A stretch of 5,681 nt of DNA from Acidobacteriota bacterium. Its GTDB lineage: Bacteria; Acidobacteriota; Terriglobia; Terriglobales; Acidobacteriaceae. Position numbers and translations under genes: made by a program. Of the stretch, positions 1 to 5,681 are shown one piece after another; positions within the stretch are counted from its first letter, which is position 1, and every line of letters starts with the position of its first letter. The notes beneath the pieces are model-generated. The model saw only the letters and a list, made by a program, of their open reading frames with translations. It was not told where the DNA came from and did no database searches. The stretch lies in the NCBI GenBank assembly GCA_021781255.1, contig JAJXXG010000219.1:1-5681 (forward strand). The letters run 5' to 3'.

Positions 1-1314
1 CAAGACCTTGAAAATCGATCAAGCCGATTTTCACATTTCCACCGCCACGACGACCACGAGCAATCTTTTCATTTAAAAACCCGAAAACCCTGTCCGACTA
101 CCGGGACCACCTCATGGATCCTTGCAAAGAACCTTGCAACTCGGGGCGCCTTTGCCAATCCGTTCAGCGCACTCGCAACTGGGCCGACTGCAGTCAACCC
201 TCCGCTATACCCTTTAATCCTTGCCGGCCTGATGAAGGTGTTTCGAGTGCCGGGGATCATCTACGTCGCATCCGTGCTGTGCGCCATCATCGCAAATGCC
301 TTTACCGCGGCATTGTTGCCGCGCGTTTCAATGATTTTTTTCAGCGATTCAGTCCCCGGCGTTTTTGCATCGCTGCTTTGGCTGGGCGCCATGCAATCCA
401 TCCCAGGCTGGGATACCAATCTCACAATTGCCGGAATTCTGCTGTTTTGCATCCTCACAGCTCCCGAACCGCTGGCTGAGCGCAATGCGATGAGCAGAGC
501 TGTCCTGGGCGGTGCGATCGCTGGCCTGCTTTTTCTCTTAAACCCGTCCTCCATCTTGATCATCGTGCCATGGATTGGGTTTCTGCTCCTGAAGTCCGGC
601 CCTCACCGATCAACCGCAATCAAGCAGGCTGCACTGGTGTTGGGACTACTGTTAACCTTCGGAATGGGATGGGCGATCAGGAACTACTTTGCGTTAGGCG
701 CACTAGTCACCAGAACGAATCTTGGAGTAACTCTCTATGCCTCCAATAATGACTGCGCGCAATCCAGTTTGATTCGTGATGAACTGAACAACTGCTACCA
801 GACACACCACCCAAACGCGAGCCTTGCAGAGGTGGAAGAGTTACATCGGCTCGGCGAAATCCAATACGATCGTACGCGCACCGCCGACGCAGAGGCTTGG
901 GTCCGATCACACGGCGCTCGTTTCGCACACCTCACGCTGACCCGAATCAAAGAGTTTTGGTTTCCTGCAACGGAAAATATTCCTGCCACGATTCAATTCG
1001 CAAATGCTTTTAGCGTTCCCCACTACTCGCAGATCTGGGCCCATCAACAGAACCGCATTGCGCGCGTCATGTGGCTCATCACCGCGCTCTCGTTGCCGGG
1101 ACTGATCCTGATGGCAAGGCGGCGCGAAGCCGTCACACTTTATATCCTGGCGGTGTCGGCTATCTATCCTCTGATGTACTACGTGGTCGTTTCGGATATG
1201 CGCTACAGGTATCCCGTTCTGTGGTTATCCTTGCTGCCGGCCGGCTATTTCCTGCGGGAGATCGCAGAGGGTAGAATTTTCAGCTTCTACAGGTCCTCTT
1301 CGCCTGAGCAGTGA
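1..1314 (+). CDS. PMT/ArnT-type membrane glycosyltransferase (GT39-like), 5'-partial
   Basis: The frame is open from base 1 to the TGA at 1312-1314 (437 codons). Proteins of this type are integral membrane enzymes that move a sugar from a polyprenyl-phosphate donor to an acceptor on the outer face of the membrane. The first ATG in frame is at 232, but family-like sequence starts well before it: ILAKNLATRGAFANPF (residues 40-55) followed by GPTAVNPPLYPLILAG (61-76) is the typical first-loop signature, so 232 is not the true start. No ATG, GTG or TTG occurs in frame before 232, so the start lies off the left edge. About nine hydrophobic segments follow (near 84-106, 118-131, 141-154, 167-180, 184-197, 210-226, 354-372, 377-397, 405-421). 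A soluble loop lies between segments six and seven, with WAIRNY (224-229), SNNDCA (248-253) and a HPN motif. MRYRYP (400-405) precedes the last segment. The acceptor cannot be told. Residues 1-35 are polar and His-rich, where a membrane segment would be expected. The type is fairly certain, the substrate unknown. Confidence 0.75.
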   Translation, partial: QDLENRSSRFSHFHRHDDHEQSFHLKTRKPCPTTGTTSWILAKNLATRGAFANPFSALATGPTAVNPPLYPLILAGLMKVFRVPGIIYVASVLCAIIANAFTAALLPRVSMIFFSDSVPGVFASLLWLGAMQSIPGWDTNLTIAGILLFCILTAPEPLAERNAMSRAVLGGAIAGLLFLLNPSSILIIVPWIGFLLLKSGPHRSTAIKQAALVLGLLLTFGMGWAIRNYFALGALVTRTNLGVTLYASNNDCAQSSLIRDELNNCYQTHHPNASLAEVEELHRLGEIQYDRTRTADAEAWVRSHGARFAHLTLTRIKEFWFPATENIPATIQFANAFSVPHYSQIWAHQQNRIARVMWLITALSLPGLILMARRREAVTLYILAVSAIYPLMYYVVVSDMRYRYPVLWLSLLPAGYFLREIAEGRIFSFYRSSSPEQ

Positions 1315-1572
1315 TGCTGAACCAGGCAACCTGACCGCACTTCGTGTAATAGCGCCGGTTGTCCTGGTGATCCAGGGTCTGTTCACCCTACCAGGGCGGT
1401 GGCACCGGGAGCCGATTTGTCGAGTTCAAGCAGCGAAGAGTGACGCATACCGGATGTCTGCTGGCGAAGATCGAGGCAGAGATCGGGAAAATTGGCCCCA
1501 GCCCTTCGGGTTGGAGACGAACCTGCACCTCCGCCAGGCTGAACGGACTCGCCAACGGTGCGGAGCATTTCG
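1315..1572. other. Convergent intergenic gap, no gene seen
   Basis: This 258-base stretch separates the plus-strand glycosyltransferase stop from the minus-strand acs stop. Frames crossing it have no recognisable protein similarity, run into acs antisense or lack a ribosome site. It should hold the terminators of both genes, but no hairpin followed by a clear T tract is visible on either strand. It does hold several short inverted repeats: a large one at 1321-1368, CCTGG/CCAGG at 1363-1376, CCCT/AGGG at 1386-1396, and CCAGCCC-TTC-GGGTTGG at 1498-1514. The last pairs better as plus-strand RNA (a G-U pair) than as minus-strand RNA (an A-C mismatch), so it is a poor acs terminator despite a short T run beyond it on the minus strand. 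Confidence 0.7.
1321..1368 (+). terminator. Bulged hairpin just after the glycosyltransferase stop; candidate terminator or 3' UTR structure
   Basis: ACCAGGCAACC (1321-1331) pairs with GGTTG-T-CCTGGT (1357-1368), giving 11 base pairs with one bulged T at 1362. The 25-base loop contains a smaller GCAC-TTC-GTGT hairpin (1337-1347). It begins seven bases after the TGA. The right arm can instead pair with CCAGG at 1372-1376 through a four-base TGAT loop, so two folds compete. No T tract follows, so this is not a classic intrinsic terminator; it may be a Rho-region or RNA-stability structure. The pairing is seen directly and the function is inferred. Confidence 0.35.
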
Positions 1573-3567
1573 CTATCCCTCATCCGCCTCCCGCAACTTG
1601 GCAATGACGGTGAAGTCCTCAAGCGTGGTGGTATCGCCCCTTATTTCGCCGTGGGTTGCCAAGTCCCGCAGTAGCCGACGCATAATTTTTCCGCTTCGTG
1701 TCTTGGGCAAACCGTCCGTAAAACGGATGTCATCCGGCCGTGCCAATGCGCCGATTTCCTTGGTGACCCACTTACGCAATTCATCTTTAAGCGCGTCGGT
1801 TGGCTGGTTTCCACTTTCCAGCGTGACAAAAGCGGCGATGGCTTGTCCCTTTAGATCGTCCGGGCGCCCCACAACGGCTGCTTCCGCGACCTTCGGATGA
1901 GCAACCAGCGCCGACTCAACTTCCATGGTTCCGAGCCTGTGCCCACTCACATTGATCACGTCATCCACGCGACCCATCAGCCAGAAGTAGCCGTCCGCAT
2001 CCCGGCGCGCTCCATCTCCGGTAAAGTAGCAACCGGGCACATCGCTCCAGTATGTCTGCCGAAAGCGCTCCGGATCTCCATAGACCGTACGCGCCATCGA
2101 CGGCCACGGCTTGCGCACCACAAGCAGACCACCGCTTCCGGCAGGCACCCGCTCGCCCGAGTGCGTCACCACATCTGCGTCAATACCGAAGAATGGCCGG
2201 GTCGCAGAGCCTGGCTTGGTGGCCACAGCACCTGGAACCGGCGCAATCATGATAGCTCCCGTCTCCGTTTGCCACCATGTATCGACAATTGGACAGCGAT
2301 TGTGGCCAATCTTCTCGCGATACCACATCCACGCCTCCGGATTGATCGGCTCCCCAACCGTACCCAGCAGGCGCAGCGAGTCAAGCTTGTGCTTCTCTAC
2401 ATGCTCGTCGCCCCATTTGATACAGGCTCGAATGGCTGTGGGCGCGGTGTAGAACACGGTCACTTTATGGTCATCCACAATCTTCCATAAACGTGAGAAA
2501 TCCGGCCAGTTCGGCGCTCCTTCGTACATCAGCACTGTGGCGCCGTTTTGCAGGGGTCCGTAGACAACATAGGAGTGCCCAGTCACCCATCCGATATCCG
2601 CCGTGCACCAGTACACGTCATCCTCGTGTAAATCGAACACGTACTTGGTGGTCAGGTAGGTTTGCACAGCGTAGCCGCCGGTGGTATGCACCAACCCCTT
2701 TGGCTTGCCGGTGGTGCCTGAGGTATAGAGGATATAGAGAGGGTCCTCGGAATCGAGCCACTCCGCCGGGCATTCCTGCGCCGCATGTTCCACTAATTCG
2801 TGCCACCAGTGGTCACGGCCTGATTGCATCTGCACCGCGCAGCCGGTCCTTCGCAGCACGACGACGTGCTTCACCGTACGGCAAACCTGCATCGCCTCAT
2901 CCACAGTCCTCTTCAAGGGCACTTCATTGCCACGGCGATAGCTTGAATCCTGCGTCAGAATCGCGATGCATCCGGCATCGTTCACACGATCTGCAATCGC
3001 CGTAGCAGCAAATCCGCCGAAGATCACCGAGTGGATCGCGCCGATGCGCGCGCAGGCAAGCAGTGCAATGGCCAGCTCCGGCGTCATGCCCATGTAGATG
3101 GCAACGCGGTCTCCTTTCTGAATACCCAGAGACTTCAAAGCACTCGCAACCTTCTGCACCTCTGCTAGTAACTCAGCGTAGGTCAGGCGTCTTACTTCTC
3201 CCGGCTCACCTTCCCAGATCAGTGCAAGCTTGTCGCGATTTGGACCGTCAACATGGCGATCCAGGCAGTTGTAACTTAGATTGATCTTGCCGCCCACGAA
3301 CCACTTGGCCCATGGCAGATCCCATTCAAGGACCCTATCCCAGGTCTTAAACCAGTGCAGTTCCCTTGCTGCGCCTGCCCAGAAGGCTTCCGGATCCTGG
3401 ATGGATTTTCTGTAGAGCTCCTCGTACTGTTCCAGACTTTGGACATGCGCTCGTTCGCTGAACTCCTGTGGTGGCGGGAAGAGACGGTTCTCGCGCAAAA
3501 CAGAATCGAGATCCTGTTGATGCGAACCTGCAGCGGAAGCGCCGGAAGATGATTGCGTGGAAGACAT
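1573..3567 (-). CDS. acs: Acetyl-CoA synthetase (AMP-forming acetate--CoA ligase)
   Basis: This 664-residue cytoplasmic ANL-superfamily enzyme converts acetate, ATP and CoA to acetyl-CoA through acetyl-AMP; the family is usually about 650 residues. Seen in order: the P-loop [11 protein letters not shown] (281-291), WVTGHSY (327-333), TVGEPINP (403-410), TWWQTETG (430-437), the hinge region [13 protein letters not shown] (532-544), and the C-terminal [11 protein letters not shown] (621-631). By alignment to Salmonella Acs, V328, T329, V404 and W432 match the acetate pocket (V310, T311, V386, W414); W432 blocks longer acyl chains. D535, R544 and K627 match D517, R526 and the acetylation-controlled K609, so control by lysine acetylation is likely; no acetyltransferase or deacetylase gene lies in the window. 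[10 protein letters not shown] (210-219) has Asn where relatives often carry Lys or Arg near the CoA phosphate. The ATG at 3567 is chosen because AGGA lies seven bases upstream. A frame-open extension to 3657 adds 30 Arg-rich residues without family character. Its 3' end converges on the glycosyltransferase. Confidence 0.97.
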   Translation of the reverse strand: MSSTQSSSGASAAGSHQQDLDSVLRENRLFPPPQEFSERAHVQSLEQYEELYRKSIQDPEAFWAGAARELHWFKTWDRVLEWDLPWAKWFVGGKINLSYNCLDRHVDGPNRDKLALIWEGEPGEVRRLTYAELLAEVQKVASALKSLGIQKGDRVAIYMGMTPELAIALLACARIGAIHSVIFGGFAATAIADRVNDAGCIAILTQDSSYRRGNEVPLKRTVDEAMQVCRTVKHVVVLRRTGCAVQMQSGRDHWWHELVEHAAQECPAEWLDSEDPLYILYTSGTTGKPKGLVHTTGGYAVQTYLTTKYVFDLHEDDVYWCTADIGWVTGHSYVVYGPLQNGATVLMYEGAPNWPDFSRLWKIVDDHKVTVFYTAPTAIRACIKWGDEHVEKHKLDSLRLLGTVGEPINPEAWMWYREKIGHNRCPIVDTWWQTETGAIMIAPVPGAVATKPGSATRPFFGIDADVVTHSGERVPAGSGGLLVVRKPWPSMARTVYGDPERFRQTYWSDVPGCYFTGDGARRDADGYFWLMGRVDDVINVSGHRLGTMEVESALVAHPKVAEAAVVGRPDDLKGQAIAAFVTLESGNQPTDALKDELRKWVTKEIGALARPDDIRFTDGLPKTRSGKIMRRLLRDLATHGEIRGDTTTLEDFTVIAKLREADEG

Positions 3568-3574
3568 CTGGGGA

Positions 3575-3580
3575 TCCTTT
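3575..3580 (-). promoter_or_regulatory. Ribosome binding site of acs
   Basis: On the minus strand AAAGGA stands here, with seven bases between it and the ATG at 3567. It decides the start against the ATG at 3657, which would give 30 additional N-terminal residues that do not look like acetyl-CoA synthetase. Confidence 0.75.
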
Positions 3581-3700
3581 TGAGAATTGAGTCCACGCAA
3601 GCCGCGTTGAAAGACCTCGGCAGCATCTCTCCGTCGCGCGTTGCGTCTCGGTGACACTCTACTGGCAGAGACGTCAGGGAAGCAAGTAATGGATCAGGGA

Positions 3701-3713
3701 TGCGCCAGGCGCA
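3701..3713. promoter_or_regulatory. Perfect 13-bp palindrome upstream of acs, candidate operator
   Basis: TGCGCC-A-GGCGCA has two perfect six-base arms around a single central base. It lies about 134 bases upstream of the acs start and just upstream (in acs direction) of the weak promoter-like pair at 3656-3685. Such a symmetric site suits a dimeric regulator, but no regulator gene is in the window and the match to any known operator is unknown. The symmetry is seen; the role is inferred. Confidence 0.25.
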
Positions 3714-3841
3714 ATACACCATGGCTGCTCGCTACGATCGACTACTCCCGGAGCCGGCCTTTGACATTGGATTTTGCCTGCGTCCCCGCGCGACCTGGAG
3801 GGCACGGGCTAGACATGGCATCCTCTGCGGGAGCGAAGCGT

Positions 3842-5074
3842 CTACACCTCATGCGGCCGCAGATCGCGATCGCGCACTCCGAGCAAATAGAGGAGCCCGT
3901 CCAGTCCCAGGCAGGAAATGGACTGGTCGGCACTTTGCCGCACCAGAGGCTTGGCGCGGTACGCAATCCCCATGCCGGCCAGGTTCAGCATGGGAATATC
4001 GTTGGCTCCATCCCCGACGGCTACAACCTGTTCGAGCGAGATGCCTTCCCGCTCGGCGATCTGCGCGAGCAACGCAGCCTTTCGCGCTCCATTGATGATG
4101 GGGGGAATTACGCGGCCGGTGACGACGCCATCCTGAATCTCCAACTCGTTGGAATGGACATCATCGATACCCAGACGCTGCTGCAGGGACCGGGCAAAGA
4201 AATTGAAGCCGCCAGAGAGAATGGCCGTCTTGTAACCAAGTAGCTTGAGCGTTCGAATCAACCGCTCGGCCCCGTCGGTCAATGGAATGGTGTGCAGGAG
4301 GCTATGCACCCTCTCCGCGGGCAACCCTTTCAGCAGCCCCACGCGGCGCGTGAAGCTCTCATCAAACTTGAGCTCACCACGCATGGCTGCCTCTGTAATG
4401 CGCGCAACCTCCTCACCGACCCCGGCCATCTTGGCCAACTCGTCGATCACCTCGCCCTGGATCAGCGTCGAATCCATGTCGAACACGAAGAGCCTGCGAT
4501 TCCTACGAAAAATGCTCTCTCGTTGAAAGGCGACATCAATCGACAACTCCTGCGCAGTGCGCAGAAATTCGGCGCGCATGTCTGCCTCCCGCGCACCATC
4601 GCCGCAAACCGCCAGTTCAACGCATGCGTTCAATGGGACATCTCCCGGCGAGAGCTGCCGCGAGAGACGATCGATCCTCTCGATATTCATCTCATGTAAG
4701 GAGATGATGGCGCTCACGCGCGCCAGTTGTTCAGCGGTGATAGCGTGACCCAGAAGAGTGATGATGAAGTGCCGCTGTCCCAAGCCATGCAACCAGTGCT
4801 GCAACGCATTCTGCGCCACGGGTCGAAAACGCACATGCAAGTCCAACTGCGCCGCGCAGTTCTGTAGAGCTGCTTTGAGAGGGCTAAAGTCAAAGCCCGC
4901 CGGCAACTCCACAAGAATTCCGAGAGCAAGATTCTCATGGACGACGGCCTGCCCGATATCCAGGACGGCGACTTGATGGCCGGCCAGGATGTTCGTCAGT
5001 TTTGCGGTAAGACCTGGCCTGTCCGGGCCTGAGAAATGAAGAAGAACCGCCTTGCTTCGCGCTGCTGATGTCAT
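3842..5074 (-). CDS. serB: Phosphoserine phosphatase with tandem ACT domains
   Basis: This 410-residue cytoplasmic HAD-family enzyme removes phosphate from O-phospho-L-serine, the last step of the phosphorylated serine pathway. Two ACT-like regions come first: about 9-85, with the signature GPDRPGLTAKL (16-26), and about 102-183, starting RHFIITLLG. The catalytic half begins near 190. Motif I is DMDSTL (199-204), with D199 as nucleophile and D201 as acid/base. E208 matches the substrate-binding Glu of the family, and R243/R244 the conserved Arg. Motif II is S287 in LSGGF, motif III K332 in NGARKAALL, and motif IV GDGANDIPML (354-363) with D355 and D359 for magnesium. All key residues are present, so it should be active. 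Length and layout match mycobacterial SerB2 (about 409 residues) rather than the 322-residue E. coli enzyme; ACT domains there bind amino acids, so serine feedback is a fair inference. The ATG at 5074 has only a weak upstream GTGAG, but the first ACT strand starts directly after it. acs follows after 274 bases. Confidence 0.95.
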   Translation of the reverse strand: MTSAARSKAVLLHFSGPDRPGLTAKLTNILAGHQVAVLDIGQAVVHENLALGILVELPAGFDFSPLKAALQNCAAQLDLHVRFRPVAQNALQHWLHGLGQRHFIITLLGHAITAEQLARVSAIISLHEMNIERIDRLSRQLSPGDVPLNACVELAVCGDGAREADMRAEFLRTAQELSIDVAFQRESIFRRNRRLFVFDMDSTLIQGEVIDELAKMAGVGEEVARITEAAMRGELKFDESFTRRVGLLKGLPAERVHSLLHTIPLTDGAERLIRTLKLLGYKTAILSGGFNFFARSLQQRLGIDDVHSNELEIQDGVVTGRVIPPIINGARKAALLAQIAEREGISLEQVVAVGDGANDIPMLNLAGMGIAYRAKPLVRQSADQSISCLGLDGLLYLLGVRDRDLRPHEV

Positions 5075-5175
5075 GTCTGCATCTCACTATACCGGACTGA
5101 ATTGATTCCGGCGCCCAGATGCCCACTCCCGCGCATTGCTTTGTGTTGCACAATGATCCGGCAACGGACGAGGAG
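5075..5175. other. Thioesterase-serB spacer
   Basis: This 101-base gap separates two minus-strand genes. Apart from the CCGGA/TCCGG repeat and TATAGT next to serB, I see no gene and no hairpin with a T tract after the thioesterase stop, so read-through into serB is possible. Confidence 0.5.
5086..5111 (-). promoter_or_regulatory. Candidate serB promoter element: -10-like TATAGT beside an inverted repeat
   Basis: On the minus strand TATAGT (5086-5091) lies 11 bases before the serB ATG, which would give a nearly leaderless message. Directly upstream an inverted repeat, CCGGA (5092-5096) and TCCGG (5107-5111) with ten bases between, occupies the spacer where a regulator could act. I see no convincing -35 box, so this is a weak proposal. 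Confidence 0.2.
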
Positions 5176-5681
5176 CTAACGGACAGCGGCAACACCGGCC
5201 TGCCGATCCGATGCAGCTTCCATCAACACGCGCGCCACCTCGCGAACATTTGGTTCAAGCAGCATATTCAGGTGATTCGCGGGTACATCGCGAATCTCCA
5301 GCTTCCCGCGCACAATTCCGCCCCAGCCAAGGGTAGGATCTTCCGCTTCGCTCAGGCTGACGACGCCCTCGTAGCCGCGGCTAATGGCCCGCAGCAGCAT
5401 GATGTCCCCTGCATACGGCATGAACGCATGGCCTGCTAGCGCACTCAGGTGGGCAGCTTCAATCTGCGCGTAACGAAGATTGGCGGGTAGAGGAGCACCG
5501 CGCTTTCTGTAGCGCGAGGCCATCACCAATTGCGCTTGGTGAACAATCTTCTTCGTCCAGTAAAGACGCTTCAATCGTGCCTTCCGCACCAGATAGGCAA
5601 CACCTTGCCGGCGAAGATTCCCGGCAAGCGTTGCAGCCTGGGCATGGGCGGCAACGTGCCGCGTGCTTCCGGGAAGCGAAG
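5176..5681 (-). CDS. NRPS/PKS-type thioesterase domain, C-terminal end (5'-partial)
   Basis: The frame is open from the right edge (first full codon at 5677-5679) to the TAG at 5176-5178, 167 codons. It looks like the C-terminal half of an alpha/beta-hydrolase thioesterase domain that ends nonribosomal peptide or polyketide synthases. Seen in order: a basic helical stretch (about residues 25-60) fitting the lid region, a helix like NxxAxxxYxP (here AAHLSALAGHAFMPY), the strand YAGDIMLLRA (89-98), DPTLGW (114-119), and DVPANHLNMLLEP (131-143), whose His136 (codon 5272-5274) fits the catalytic histidine. The catalytic Ser lies upstream, outside the window. A GTG at 5589 could start a 137-residue product, but the frame and family-like sequence continue upstream, so it is not the start. 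It may be the end of a large synthase or a free-standing type II thioesterase; the window cannot decide. serB begins 101 bases beyond its stop on the same strand. The thioesterase call is quite firm, the pathway unknown. Confidence 0.75.
   Translation of the reverse strand, partial: SLPGSTRHVAAHAQAATLAGNLRRQGVAYLVRKARLKRLYWTKKIVHQAQLVMASRYRKRGAPLPANLRYAQIEAAHLSALAGHAFMPYAGDIMLLRAISRGYEGVVSLSEAEDPTLGWGGIVRGKLEIRDVPANHLNMLLEPNVREVARVLMEAASDRQAGVAAVR

Larger units (their letters stand above)
3568..3841 (-). other. serB-acs intergenic region, probable acs leader and promoter region
   Basis: This 274-base gap follows the serB stop and precedes acs, both on the minus strand. No credible small gene is seen. 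Its length suggests acs has its own promoter. The best sigma70-like pair I can find is weak: TTGCTT (3680-3685), an 18-base spacer, then TAGAGT (3656-3661), read on the minus strand. Near the serB end, CCCGTGC and GCGCGGG (minus strand, 3785-3808) can form a seven-pair stem with a ten-base loop, but no T tract follows, so it is only a weak serB terminator candidate. Confidence 0.5.

Noticed and set aside
1498..1514. Hairpin CCAGCCC-TTC-GGGTTGG as the acs terminator
   Set aside because: On the minus-strand RNA the stem has an A-C mismatch, and the short T run is separated from it by four GC bases, so it is a poor intrinsic terminator.
1367..1900. A 177-codon plus-strand open frame in the convergent gap
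   Set aside because: It has no ribosome site, more than half lies antisense to acs, and the part in the gap resembles nothing known.
1897..2490. A 197-codon plus-strand open frame opposite acs
   Set aside because: It lies fully antisense to a certain acs gene, its translation is low-complexity and Arg/His/Pro-rich, and it shows no recognisable domain. It is a shadow of high-GC coding sequence.
3568..3657. A 30-codon N-terminal extension of acs from the ATG at 3657
   Set aside because: The added residues are Arg-rich and not family-like, whereas the ATG at 3567 has a well-spaced AGGA.
3761..3766. TTGACA on the plus strand, a perfect -35 word
   Set aside because: No -10-like hexamer stands 16-18 bases downstream (the region is GC-rich), and the only gene to the right on this strand would be antisense to serB.
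3641..4243. A 200-codon plus-strand open frame opposite the serB 3' end and the serB-acs gap
   Set aside because: Most of it mirrors the serB catalytic domain, no ribosome site stands before it, and the translation resembles no protein I know.
5119..5439. A 106-codon plus-strand open frame opposite the thioesterase gene
   Set aside because: It is antisense to a frame with clear thioesterase motifs and carries no recognisable domain.

Overview
This is a 5.7 kb bacterial window with moderately high GC and dense coding. The acetyl-CoA synthetase, the 410-residue phosphoserine phosphatase with two ACT domains, and an acidobacterial-looking PMT/ArnT-type membrane glycosyltransferase suggest a soil-type Acidobacteriota genome (Terriglobia-like). 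That assignment rests on the general look of the proteins, with no marker gene, so confidence is moderate to low.

Layout. (1) Positions 1-1314, plus strand: the C-terminal part of a polytopic membrane glycosyltransferase of the PMT/ArnT (GT39-like) type. It runs off the left edge, and its first ~35 codons look abnormal. (2) Positions 1315-1572: a non-coding convergent gap holding a strong bulged hairpin directly after the glycosyltransferase stop. (3) Positions 1573-3567, minus strand: a complete acetyl-CoA synthetase (acs) with every acetate-pocket and catalytic landmark in place. (4) Positions 3568-3841: the acs leader region, with a perfect 13-bp palindrome. (5) Positions 3842-5074, minus strand: a complete phosphoserine phosphatase (serB) with a tandem ACT regulatory half. 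(6) Positions 5075-5175: a short spacer with an inverted repeat next to a possible -10 box. (7) Positions 5176-5681, minus strand: the C-terminal end of an NRPS/PKS-type thioesterase domain, running off the right edge.

The three minus-strand genes are read in the order thioesterase, serB, acs. The spacings (101 and 274 bases) are long enough for separate promoters, and no shared pathway is evident. SerB makes L-serine, Acs activates acetate to acetyl-CoA, and the thioesterase would release the product of an assembly line whose main part lies outside the window. Most of the window is ordinary housekeeping sequence. The points worth following are the megasynthase end at the right edge, the possible frameshift near the left edge, and the small inverted repeats in the gaps. 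I see no CRISPR array, tRNA, rRNA, transposase or complete new system.
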